A stretch of DNA of 64,000 nucleotides from JABFXX01 sp964419605 (lineage in GTDB: Bacteria > Myxococcota_A > Polyangia > Haliangiales > Haliangiaceae): the NCBI GenBank assembly GCA_964419605.1, contig CAYQQM010000013.1, positions 1-64,000 of the forward strand, in the 5' to 3' direction. The first letter of the stretch is position 1. Each line of letters opens with the position of its first letter. This document shows positions 1-9,347 of this stretch, in pieces. The translations under genes were made by a program, and so were the position numbers. The notes under the pieces are model-generated. The model did no database searches, was not told the origin of the DNA, and saw nothing but the letters and a program-made list of their open reading frames with translations.

Positions 1-79
1 TAGCGCTTACTCCGCAAGCCTCGCGCTCGGCGCGGCTCGTCGGCCTCAACCGATCGTCTTCACTGTGGCGAGGTACTAG
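1..79 (-). repeat. Half copy of a palindromic dispersed element
   Basis: The first 33 bases are the exact reverse complement of 31283-31315, and the block ends at 79 with GGCGAGGTACTAG, the same terminus as the elements at 31237-31402 and 58628-58715. It therefore corresponds to the left half of the full element at 31 kb, read in reverse. It may continue upstream of the window. It lies just before the operator of the first toxin-antitoxin module. Confidence 0.75.
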
Positions 80-94
80 GTTGGGGGTTGACTG

Positions 95-127
95 CACGTG
101 ATTCACGTGTTACACGTAAATCACGTG
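95..127. promoter_or_regulatory. 33-bp near-perfect palindromic operator of the vapBC module
   Basis: The segment starts and ends with CACGTG and matches its own reverse complement at 30 of 33 positions; CACGT/ACGTG occurs four times. It lies directly before the antitoxin start. RHH-type antitoxins usually bind such palindromes to autorepress their operon, so this is the expected autoregulatory site. The binding itself is inferred. Confidence 0.7.
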
Positions 128-133
128 GTTGCG

Positions 134-376
134 GTGCGAAATATTACGCTCGCGCTGGACGAGGAAACGCTGCGCGAGGCGCGTGTTTTGGCGGCTGAGC
201 TCGGCCTTTCGGTTTCTGCGTTTCTGCGGCAACAGTTGGCTCAGCTAGTCGAGAGGCAGCGCAGGTATCACATCGCCAGGGACGCCGCTCTCCGACGACT
301 TCGCCATGGTCAGTCCCTCGGTGGAGGAAAACGGCCATCACGGGAAGAGCTTCACGACCGTGCCAAGCTTCGTTGA
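134..376 (+). CDS. vapB: VapB-like ribbon-helix-helix antitoxin
   Basis: Small antitoxin for the PIN toxin encoded immediately downstream. From the GTG at 134 the protein opens MRNITLALDEETLREARVLA, a beta strand followed by two helices typical of a ribbon-helix-helix DNA-binding domain. A basic C-terminal tail (KRPSREELHDRAKLR) is the likely toxin-binding part. A longer frame starts at GTG 98, but that extension would lie inside the palindromic operator, so 134 is preferred. The stop codon overlaps the toxin start, a translational coupling usual in TA modules. Family assignment rests on the fold pattern and the toxin partner; the exact VapB subfamily is uncertain. Confidence 0.75.
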   Translation: MRNITLALDEETLREARVLAAELGLSVSAFLRQQLAQLVERQRRYHIARDAALRRLRHGQSLGGGKRPSREELHDRAKLR

Positions 377-773
377 TACCAATATTCTCCTCTACGCTGA
401 AGATCGCGACGGGAAGGCGAAGCACAAAGTTGCGCGAAACCTAGTGACACAGCTGTGGGAGAGTCGCGACGGGGTGCTCAGTGTACAGGTGCTGCAAGAA
501 TTCTATGTCAACGTCACCCGGAAGGTAAGGAAGCCACTCGCCAGTCAGCAAGCATTGGATATCGTTCAAGAATACCTTACGTGGACCGTGATAGAGAACA
601 CCGGACAACTCCTTGCAGCAGCGATCATATTGCATCGCAAACATCAGTTATCGTTTTGGGATGCGCTAGTCGTTCAGGCTGCGATTGAAGGTGGGTGCAC
701 CAGGCTCTATACCGAGGACTTGAATCACGGGCAGCGCTTTGGCGCGGTCGTGGTCTTGAATCCTTTCAAGTAG
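360..773 (+). CDS. vapC: VapC-like PIN-domain ribonuclease toxin
   Basis: Predicted Mg-dependent RNase toxin of a type II TA pair. The GTG at 360 gives VPSFVDTNILLYAEDRD, placing the first PIN aspartate at residue 5; the later acidic cluster appears as SFWDALVVQAA and YTEDLNHG. Length (137 aa) fits VapC. The frame is open back to 306, but the upstream part lies within the antitoxin gene and has no PIN similarity; GGGAAG about 12 bases before 360 can serve as ribosome binding site. It overlaps the antitoxin by 17 bases. No truncation is visible and the acidic catalytic residues are present. Confidence 0.85.
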   Translation: MPSFVDTNILLYAEDRDGKAKHKVARNLVTQLWESRDGVLSVQVLQEFYVNVTRKVRKPLASQQALDIVQEYLTWTVIENTGQLLAAAIILHRKHQLSFWDALVVQAAIEGGCTRLYTEDLNHGQRFGAVVVLNPFK

Positions 774-800
774 TTTGCCGAAGCGGAAGCACGGAGTGCG

Positions 801-978
801 AGCGGGCGCGGCTACCCGCGGCATGTTCGGGATGAATTCGACAAGTACGAGCGTTGCGGCATTTTGGCCTACGGCCTGATCGGGCGGGTGCCAGACGTGT
901 GGCGACGAACAGGTCGTGACCTGCCAGCGCTCGAAGTCATCCGCCGTCCGGATCGGCCGGAATGCGATCGACCCATGA
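801..978 (+). pseudogene. Decayed IS91-like zinc-ribbon transposase N-terminus
   Basis: Translating from 813 gives YPRHVRDEFDKYERCGILAY, which resembles the start of IS91/IS801-type transposases. After a +1 frameshift near 888 the next frame reads CQTCGDEQVVTCQRSK, the cysteine-rich zinc-binding part of the same family. The frame ends in a stop at 976. Only about 60 codons remain and no IS ends were found, so this is a relic. It sits between two toxin-antitoxin modules, a common setting for mobile-element debris. Confidence 0.55.
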
Positions 979-1005
979 AGCCGCTCCGCACGAGGAGGCG
1001 GCTTC
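977..1005. terminator. Stem-loop, possible terminator
   Basis: Arms GAAGCCGC (977-984) and GCGGCTTC (998-1005) are perfectly complementary, with TCC/GGA able to extend the pairing into the loop. There is no T-tract, so its role as a terminator between the two convergent TA modules is uncertain. Confidence 0.3.
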
Positions 1006-1087
1006 AGCGATACCCGTCCACCCAAGAACATCTGTGCGCCAGTCATGCCAACGATTGCGGAAGAACATGGCGCTGCTGTCGGCCTAC

Positions 1088-1486
1088 CTACGGCAACACT
1101 AACGGGATTGGCTCTCGCCCATTGCGGCGAAGTACGGTGAAGTCTCGCCGATCTACCGTTATGACTTTGTGCTTTGGGTGTAGCTCGCTCATGCGTACCA
1201 AGCACAGGTCAGCGAAATCAGGCTGTAGATCGTCGAACTGTTCGGCAAGTTCAATAAGTCGGCGCGTGTTTGCGTCACTGTTGAATGCCGAAACGACCAG
1301 TTCATGTTCCACCATCGCCAACGTCCATCGCGTCGATTCCAGATGAAACGCAACTTCGGCAAGCACAGCATCACATGTCAACAACGGCTCGGTAATGTGC
1401 TCGGACAACTCGGCAGCCCATGCATGGTGTTTGTCCGCGCGCCTTGCAAGCGCTACTAGAAATCCCGTGTCAGCAATGGCTTTCAC
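1088..1486 (-). CDS. PIN-domain toxin of a second TA module
   Basis: 132-aa PIN-domain protein beginning MKAIADTGFLVALARRADKH, with the first catalytic aspartate at residue 6, a mid-protein acidic residue in CDAVLAEVAF, and the C-terminal PDFADLCLVRMSE and VITVDRRDF motifs of PIN nucleases. It is translated from an ATG overlapping the stop of the upstream antitoxin (ATGA). The protein family is RNase toxin, VapC-like. It differs clearly in sequence from the first PIN toxin in the window, so the two modules are not a recent duplication. Confidence 0.85.
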   Translation of the reverse strand: MKAIADTGFLVALARRADKHHAWAAELSEHITEPLLTCDAVLAEVAFHLESTRWTLAMVEHELVVSAFNSDANTRRLIELAEQFDDLQPDFADLCLVRMSELHPKHKVITVDRRDFTVLRRNGREPIPLVLP

Positions 1487-1689
1487 TTGCGCCGAAATCC
1501 TCTACGCTCGGACAGATCGCTGGGGCCCCCTGAAATCGCTCCCACCAGGTGGCGAAACTTCTGAGGTGATCGAGCCACGCGGAGTTGGTCTCGAATCACC
1601 GCGCTGCGGGTTTTGCCAGTCCGCTTCGCAACAGCGTTGAGCCAGCGGTTTTCTTCCGTAGTGAGTCGAATCGTCAATGTGTTACCCAC
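1483..1689 (-). CDS. RHH/CopG-like antitoxin of the second TA module
   Basis: Short basic protein. From the GTG at 1689 the sequence is VGNTLTIRLTTEENRWLNAV followed by AKRTGKTRSAVIRDQL, a strand-helix-helix layout typical of CopG/Arc-type DNA-binding antitoxins. The frame is also open to a TTG at 1719. The GTG was chosen because it lies at the inverted repeat likely to be the autoregulatory operator, but the start is not certain. The stop overlaps the toxin start by four bases. Confidence 0.7.
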   Translation of the reverse strand: MGNTLTIRLTTEENRWLNAVAKRTGKTRSAVIRDQLRVARSPQKFRHLVGAISGGPSDLSERRGFRRK

Positions 1690-1704
1690 GTACAATTTGT
1701 AACA
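1680..1704. promoter_or_regulatory. Inverted repeat overlapping the antitoxin start
   Basis: TGTTAC (1680-1685) and GTAACA (1699-1704) are perfect inverted repeats separated by 13 bases and cover the antitoxin GTG. This is the natural candidate for the operator through which the antitoxin represses its own operon. Confidence 0.5.
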
Positions 1705-1867
1705 CAACGGTCGTCCCAAAGGGACACAGAGTAGACGTTCCCATTGTTCTAAATATCTAAAAATACGTGAAAAAGCACTGCCAACTGAACTTCCATCAGG
1801 ACACGATCGGCGATATCGGCGCGGTCGCGTGAAAGCCCAAGGACGGTTCCCTATATACTCGGGGCCA

Positions 1868-4800
1868 GTGACCGATGATCCCTCAGCGCCAGCCGGGCTC
1901 GATGCGATTCCGCCGGCCGTTCGCTATCGCATTCGCGAGGTCGTAAAGAGCTTGCCGGGCGTGGGCCGCGAGCTAGAACGTGCGGCCTGCGAACGGGTCA
2001 AACGCCTGTTCTATGACGTTGAACCATGGCTCGCGGCGGATCCGGATCTGGTCGAACTAGGGCATAGGTTGATCCAGGCCGATCAGCGCGAGGAGGTGCG
2101 GCAGCTTGGCTGCATTTGGCTGGCGAACTTTCCGACGCTTACCAGCGTCGAATGCCTCGCTTCCTTAGCCCTAGACACTAAGGCACCTCACCCGGTCCGC
2201 GAGCAAGCGATTTGCGCGTTGGGAGATCGGCAGCTGCGCGCGCGGCACCATGCAACGCTTTGGTCTCCGCAAGCGATTCAGCGTGCAGACGATGTTCTGG
2301 TCGGCCTTGCGGATCACGCCACTCGGGCCGGTCAGATGCTGTTTGCCCAGTTGCCTATTGCACTGCGCCACGTTCAGTGGGAAGGCGCATCTGCAGTCTG
2401 CGCGCGGGCGCCCGGCTTGTGGGGGGCGGCGCTCGAGTGCTTTGGGACACCGGCGCTTGCCCGCGTGGTGCTCGTCTGCGTGGAAGATCTTCCGCCGGCG
2501 CATCGGGTCCGCGCGTTGCGCTTGAGCGCCGCGGTGCTCGGTCAAGAAGCCATTTCGATGCTGCGCGCCCGCTCGGGGCAACTCGAAGCCGAAGAGATGC
2601 TCGAAGCGCTGTTACTGGTCGTCGCTCTCGAGGGCGAGGCGGGGCTTGCAGGCTTGGAGGCTGCCATTCGGCACTTGCCGCAGGTGGATCGCGTACGCGG
2701 TCGGGCCAAGTGGCATCTCCAGCACCCGGGCGTGATTCCGACCCATCGCGGACTGTGCATCGCTCGATCGACGGCGGTCATCCCGCCAGCCGAGCGCGTC
2801 GATCGGTGCGGCTTGGCGGCCGACGATCTAAAGATCTTGACGCGGTTTGCGCGCCACGCGGAGCCGTACCTGTATCGGCTGTGGGCCTGGATGGTGCAGG
2901 GTTCGGGCGACCCGGCGCGCGCGGGCGAGTTGTTTGCGGTACATCCTGCATGTCAGCGCGATGTCCGCGACCTACTCCTCGAGGATCTCGCGCGACGTGG
3001 TCGAGTGTCTGACCTGGTGGCGATCGCTCGTGCGGAGGGTGGCGCTGACGTTGGGGCGTTGAAACTGGCGATTTGGGGCAAGCCGCTGGCCGCGCTGGAC
3101 CTTGCCGAGACTGCACGGACGAATACGCCCGAACTGGTCGTCGCGCGCGCGCTTGCCTGTTACCGCGCTGGCCGCCCCGATCTGTCGCAGCGGCTGATCC
3201 GCGAAGACCTGCCGTCTCCGCAGACTGTCGACGATTCGGCGCAGTCCGCGTTCCCCGGACCGCACGAGCTGTGGCTGCAGAAGTACGCTCCAGCGTTGTG
3301 GCCGGCGGCGACGGCTTTGGTCGATGGGCTTGTACCTATCGTGAACCTGGCCAAGCAGGCACCGTTCGACGGCGAACCAGATCGCTCCGATTTGGTTGCG
3401 ATCGCGGCGATCGAGCAGCGGCTTCGCGGCGAAGAGGCGCCTTCGATGATACGGGTGCGAGCATGCAGCGCTGCTGGCTTTGACCCCCAAAACCGCTGCG
3501 CCGAGTTGGGTTCGGCGTACAGCCCCTCGGTGTCTGGTCGTCTCAAGCCGTACCGCGTTGCGATTCTTCTGCCCGAAGTGCGGATCGATGGACCCGATGC
3601 AGTGCTCGAGCGCGAGGCGGCACTGCTGCTGTGGATGGCGTGTATCGAAGCCTGCCACCTCCATCCGCTGCTTTCGGCGCTGGATGCCGGCGCAAGTCCG
3701 CTGGTGCCCCAAGACGGGCACCTTGTGCCGGACGCCTCTGAAGCAGCGGTTCTTGTGGCAGCGCGCCGCGACGAGCACATCTGGTTCGAGCTGGTTCTGA
3801 GCGGAGGTACGGCAAGCGTTCGTCTGCACACTCGGGACAGGCACGAAACCCGCCACTCGTTCGAGGGCGCTGGCGATAGTGTGGGTGAATGCCTCCGGAA
3901 CGCGTTCAGCGCATGGCTTTCTGCGCGCAGCCTTGACCCGGCTTTGCGGGCATTTGGCACTCTGTCGAGCGGCGAATTTCTCGCATCTGTGCGCGCGGTT
4001 GCGCCGTGGCTTATAGACCACGCGCGCAATCGTTCGGAACGCAGTTCTCGAGCATCGAGCGCGATGCCGGGTGAGCGATTCGGATCGGCTCCTGGGGCCC
4101 GGCGTACGTTCGATCAGCTGTCCCCTGTGCTTCGGATAGCAGGGCTGCGCTTGTTGGAGATGGCTTCTGGCGACGATCTCCGCAGCGATTTGATTGCGCT
4201 GGATCCAGATCATCCATACGCGCTTCTCGCCACGTGGCAGTCGAGCTCGGAGACCGAGCGGGACTTCGCGCTGATCCGAAAGGCGATCGCTCGTGCCCCA
4301 GGGTGGGATCAACCTTATCGAACGATCACGCAGGTCCTCGACGCGGAGAGGGTTCGCGGGCAGACGCTGAGTCGTCTGGAGGTTGTAGCGATCTCTGCGA
4401 TGGCCGCAGTACACCGTCCGGACTCGATCGAGGCTGTGACGGATGCTGCGCACTGGCTGGTGCGCACCGGTCGCGGTGAGGAAGCGGTTCGGTGGGTCGA
4501 ACGAATGCTGCAGCACTACCCGGAAGATCGGCGTGCACATCTCGCGTTGTTGCGCACACAGGACGCGAGCGAGCGGCTTGGTGCGAGGCTCGTCCAGGCG
4601 TTGTCGTCGTCGAGATTGCACGGGTGTCCCGATTCTGAACCTTGGAGCGACGATGAAATCGAAATCGATTTGCGGACTACCTCCGCACTTCAGAGCGTCG
4701 GTCGGCTGGACGAGGCGATTGCGTTGCGGGCGAAACGGTTGGGTGACCGCGAAGCATCATGGCCGGGTCAGGCGCGCTTGCTGGATCGATGGCGGCACGA

Positions 4801-7360
4801 GCCAAAGTTTCTCGCCCAGAGTTACGCCCGCGAAGCGTATTTTCGCGGCGATCTCGCTCGCGTGGTGGAAGGATTCAGGCGCTGCGAGCCGACGGATGCG
4901 ATCGACCTTGCGATGTTTCTTGAGGCGTTGACTGCGCTGGGGCGCGAGGACGAGGCAGTTCTGGCATGGGCGCAGTTTGGGTTGGGCCATGGCCGTTGCA
5001 GTTCACGGTCGCGTTTGGCCGCGGCGAACGCATTTGCAGGTTCGGCGCGCTATCGCCAGGCATGGGAGCAACTGTGGCGGGTCGAGTTGGCGACACCAGA
5101 ACGCGATGAGACGACGGCGATCGCCCGCTGCGCAATCGCACTGCGGGATACCCCACTCGATATCGTAGAGGCCGCTATCGACGAGCGGCTAGCGGTTGGC
5201 GCGACGACACTCGCGCGCCGGATGGCGCGGCTTGTAGCCGACTATGTTCCTGCGGCTGCGTATAGCCCAGTGATCGGTGATGCGCTGGGTAAGCGGACTG
5301 AGATTGAATTCGAGCCAGCCTGGCTCGCTGGTTTCACGACCCCGGACAGAGCGGGAGCAAGAATTGGCGACCTATTCGAAAGGATCGATCGACTCTTTGG
5401 TGAACTGGGTTCCATGCGAACCGCCGAACCCGTCGATTCGGATGTGCACGGTGAGAGCGAGCGGGGCGATCGACTGCTAGCGCGTTGGCCTTCTGTGGTG
5501 CTCGAGCCGCAGTCTGGCGGCGACAGGGGCGCGCTGGCCAGTGCTGCAGCGTACATGGCAGCGCAAGCGCTCGCTCGGTACTTTGCCGCAACGACGTTCG
5601 CTGTCAGCCCGATCGCTGGTGCACTTCGAACTGTTGCCGGCGAGGCGCTGTTGCTGGTGTATTCCTTGCGCGCGTCGCTTTCCGACGGCGATGCGCGCGC
5701 TGTTCTCGTTGCAATCGAACCCACGCTTCGGCGAGTCGACCGCTGGGTGGGGGCATCGTGGCTCTCTGTGACGGAGCAGTGTCTCGGCCTCGACGAAAGG
5801 ACGCGGGGGAACATCGGCGGGTTTGTTCAGGACATGCCCACGGTCGCTGCTCGAATTTTAGGACCGGAAGAAACCGCCGTGTTGTCGTGGTCGGTGGCCC
5901 GGACCTGCTGGGAACGGCGTGAGGGGTGGGCGGCCAAAGTCGGAGCACAGGCAAGTCGGCTCGCTATGCATACCGGATCCACCGCTCTTGACGAGTGGGC
6001 CGAATCGATCGAGGCGCAACTTGCGGCTGAAGAAATGGAACCCGAGGACGCGGTCGACGGACTCCACACCGCGTGTTACTTGGCAGAGGGAATCACAGCA
6101 GCACCTTGCGTGCGGGCTGCGCGAGTCCTGTTTGATTCGGGTCGGGCGCACGTGGCGTTCGAAGTGCTGGCAACGGGGTTTGGAGCTGCACCGGGGCGCA
6201 CGAACGAGTGGCGCGACCTGCAACTCGACGGACTTCGTCAAGCCTGGCAGCGGGCTGGCCTTGAGGTTCCCATCGACTTTGTCGGGGGGGCAGGGCAGCT
6301 GTTCGCCGCGTTGCGGCAACGCGACCCAATGCATTCCGAACGACTGGGGCGATGGGCTGCTGCCTACGATCCCAGCGATGCGGAAGCTCATCGCTATCTC
6401 GGGTTGGCGTTGGCGGCGCAACGCAAGACCGTTGAAGCGATGCAGCACCTCGTCCTGGGAGCCGGAGATCAAGCCGGTGAATTGCTTGTTGCGGCGCTGC
6501 AGGGAGCCGGGTTTCTCGACGAGGCGCAGATGGTAAGAAGTTATCTAGCGCACCGGCAAACGCCGACCCCACACCAATACCCGGGCCAATCGACGGACGA
6601 CGACGACGACGCCACACCTGTCACGGCGATCGCTGCGATGGTACCCGGCACCGAGGTCGCCGCACCCGAGGCAGTCGTCGACGAGGATGTCGAACCGGGG
6701 CCCCATGCAGAGCTGGCGGAAGCAGCAATCCCGATCGGCGCCGAGGTTGTAGAGGTAATGTCCGAGCCTCGCCATCCGGTCTACGCGCTGCTTGAGTTTG
6801 GGAATTACGAAGCGGCGGCGACCAAAGTTCGCGATTCTAGCTGGCGTGTGCGCTGCGCTGGGCTTTGCGCGGTTCGGTTTCGACGCTCGGCCGAGAACCA
6901 GGTCGATGTCACAGAACGGGCCATCGCAGCTGCGAATCAGATCCTCGCCGATGCAGTTGGGGACTCGGATCGGTTTGTTCCGTTTGCGCGGGCCCTAGCA
7001 CTTCACATTCGAGAGCAAGCGTATTTTTCGTCGGACCCCCCTCCACCTCTCGGCAATCGAATGTCCCGCGACGCTTTCGACCGCGAGTTTCGCATTCGCA
7101 GTGGCGGGGAAATCGACGCTCGAACGCTTTACGAGCCTGGTTTTTCCGACAGCGTCGTTTTCTCCAACAGCAAGATCGCTCGCGCCGGCGACTATGTCGC
7201 GCTACTTCGAGACCTCGCCCAACTTTCCCCCGAGGAAGCACTCGCTCAATTCGGCCTGGATGCGGATAGCTATGTCGAGGTTGCGAAGGCGTGGACCGAG
7301 GCCATGCGGGCTGATCCGACCCTTGTCGTTACGGTGGAAGCTGGACTGTCGAAGCGGTGA
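1868..7360 (+). CDS. Giant HEAT/TPR-like helical repeat protein, function unknown
   Basis: About 1830 aa, no recognisable enzyme domain. The first roughly 300 residues look like HEAT-type helix pairs (ladder of Ala/Leu-rich helices, e.g. VREQAICALGDRQL, HRVRALRLSAAVLG); the remainder has TPR-like helices (RAGELFAVHP, GRGEEAVRWVERMLQHYPED). Residues near 1590-1640 form an acidic linker (DDDDDA) before a distinct C-terminal domain of about 230 aa. No signal peptide or membrane segment was seen, so it is probably cytoplasmic. The frame extends upstream to 1829, but a TATACT -10-like box at 1854-1859 would place the transcript start at about the GTG 1868, suggesting a leaderless message. It stands alone between a TA module and a fatty-acid gene, so context gives no function. 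Confidence 0.75.
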   Translation: MTDDPSAPAGLDAIPPAVRYRIREVVKSLPGVGRELERAACERVKRLFYDVEPWLAADPDLVELGHRLIQADQREEVRQLGCIWLANFPTLTSVECLASLALDTKAPHPVREQAICALGDRQLRARHHATLWSPQAIQRADDVLVGLADHATRAGQMLFAQLPIALRHVQWEGASAVCARAPGLWGAALECFGTPALARVVLVCVEDLPPAHRVRALRLSAAVLGQEAISMLRARSGQLEAEEMLEALLLVVALEGEAGLAGLEAAIRHLPQVDRVRGRAKWHLQHPGVIPTHRGLCIARSTAVIPPAERVDRCGLAADDLKILTRFARHAEPYLYRLWAWMVQGSGDPARAGELFAVHPACQRDVRDLLLEDLARRGRVSDLVAIARAEGGADVGALKLAIWGKPLAALDLAETARTNTPELVVARALACYRAGRPDLSQRLIREDLPSPQTVDDSAQSAFPGPHELWLQKYAPALWPAATALVDGLVPIVNLAKQAPFDGEPDRSDLVAIAAIEQRLRGEEAPSMIRVRACSAAGFDPQNRCAELGSAYSPSVSGRLKPYRVAILLPEVRIDGPDAVLEREAALLLWMACIEACHLHPLLSALDAGASPLVPQDGHLVPDASEAAVLVAARRDEHIWFELVLSGGTASVRLHTRDRHETRHSFEGAGDSVGECLRNAFSAWLSARSLDPALRAFGTLSSGEFLASVRAVAPWLIDHARNRSERSSRASSAMPGERFGSAPGARRTFDQLSPVLRIAGLRLLEMASGDDLRSDLIALDPDHPYALLATWQSSSETERDFALIRKAIARAPGWDQPYRTITQVLDAERVRGQTLSRLEVVAISAMAAVHRPDSIEAVTDAAHWLVRTGRGEEAVRWVERMLQHYPEDRRAHLALLRTQDASERLGARLVQALSSSRLHGCPDSEPWSDDEIEIDLRTTSALQSVGRLDEAIALRAKRLGDREASWPGQARLLDRWRHEPKFLAQSYAREAYFRGDLARVVEGFRRCEPTDAIDLAMFLEALTALGREDEAVLAWAQFGLGHGRCSSRSRLAAANAFAGSARYRQAWEQLWRVELATPERDETTAIARCAIALRDTPLDIVEAAIDERLAVGATTLARRMARLVADYVPAAAYSPVIGDALGKRTEIEFEPAWLAGFTTPDRAGARIGDLFERIDRLFGELGSMRTAEPVDSDVHGESERGDRLLARWPSVVLEPQSGGDRGALASAAAYMAAQALARYFAATTFAVSPIAGALRTVAGEALLLVYSLRASLSDGDARAVLVAIEPTLRRVDRWVGASWLSVTEQCLGLDERTRGNIGGFVQDMPTVAARILGPEETAVLSWSVARTCWERREGWAAKVGAQASRLAMHTGSTALDEWAESIEAQLAAEEMEPEDAVDGLHTACYLAEGITAAPCVRAARVLFDSGRAHVAFEVLATGFGAAPGRTNEWRDLQLDGLRQAWQRAGLEVPIDFVGGAGQLFAALRQRDPMHSERLGRWAAAYDPSDAEAHRYLGLALAAQRKTVEAMQHLVLGAGDQAGELLVAALQGAGFLDEAQMVRSYLAHRQTPTPHQYPGQSTDDDDDATPVTAIAAMVPGTEVAAPEAVVDEDVEPGPHAELAEAAIPIGAEVVEVMSEPRHPVYALLEFGNYEAAATKVRDSSWRVRCAGLCAVRFRRSAENQVDVTERAIAAANQILADAVGDSDRFVPFARALALHIREQAYFSSDPPPPLGNRMSRDAFDREFRIRSGGEIDARTLYEPGFSDSVVFSNSKIARAGDYVALLRDLAQLSPEEALAQFGLDADSYVEVAKAWTEAMRADPTLVVTVEAGLSKR

Positions 7361-7425
7361 TCCCTGCTCCTGCCCTGCTCCTGGCCGCTGCTGCTCCATA
7401 TATTTCAGATAGTTGAATCGGTTTG

Positions 7426-7473
7426 TTGACGCAGCGCATTACTCGGCCATAAAATGAATGACGGTTCATTCAT
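7426..7473 (+). promoter_or_regulatory. Promoter with FadR-like TGAATGA-N4-TCATTCA operator
   Basis: TTGACG at 7426-7431 and TAAAAT at 7450-7455, with an 18-base spacer, form a good sigma-70 type promoter. Overlapping the -10 is TGAATGA (7455-7461), four bases, TCATTCA (7466-7472), a perfect inverted repeat with the arm sequence of the operators used by the TetR-family FadR of Bacillus. The downstream gene is an acyl-CoA dehydrogenase, which suits repression lifted by long-chain acyl-CoA. The regulator itself is not in this window. Confidence 0.65.
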
Positions 7474-7490
7474 CCTCCACGAGGTTCTTC

Positions 7491-9314
<1,824 letters not shown>

Positions 9315-9347
9315 CGCCAGTGCCGCCAGAACGCGCGAGGATCCCCG

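Noticed and set aside
666..1346. Open frames over the IS91 relic on both strands
   Set aside because: Composition typical of random high-G+C frames; the only protein-like signal is the frameshifted transposase fragment.
2972..4621. 549-residue open frame on the minus strand inside the giant 1.9-7.4 kb gene
   Set aside because: High-G+C antisense shadow: Arg/Pro-rich composition, no domain and fully contained in a well-behaved coding frame on the other strand.
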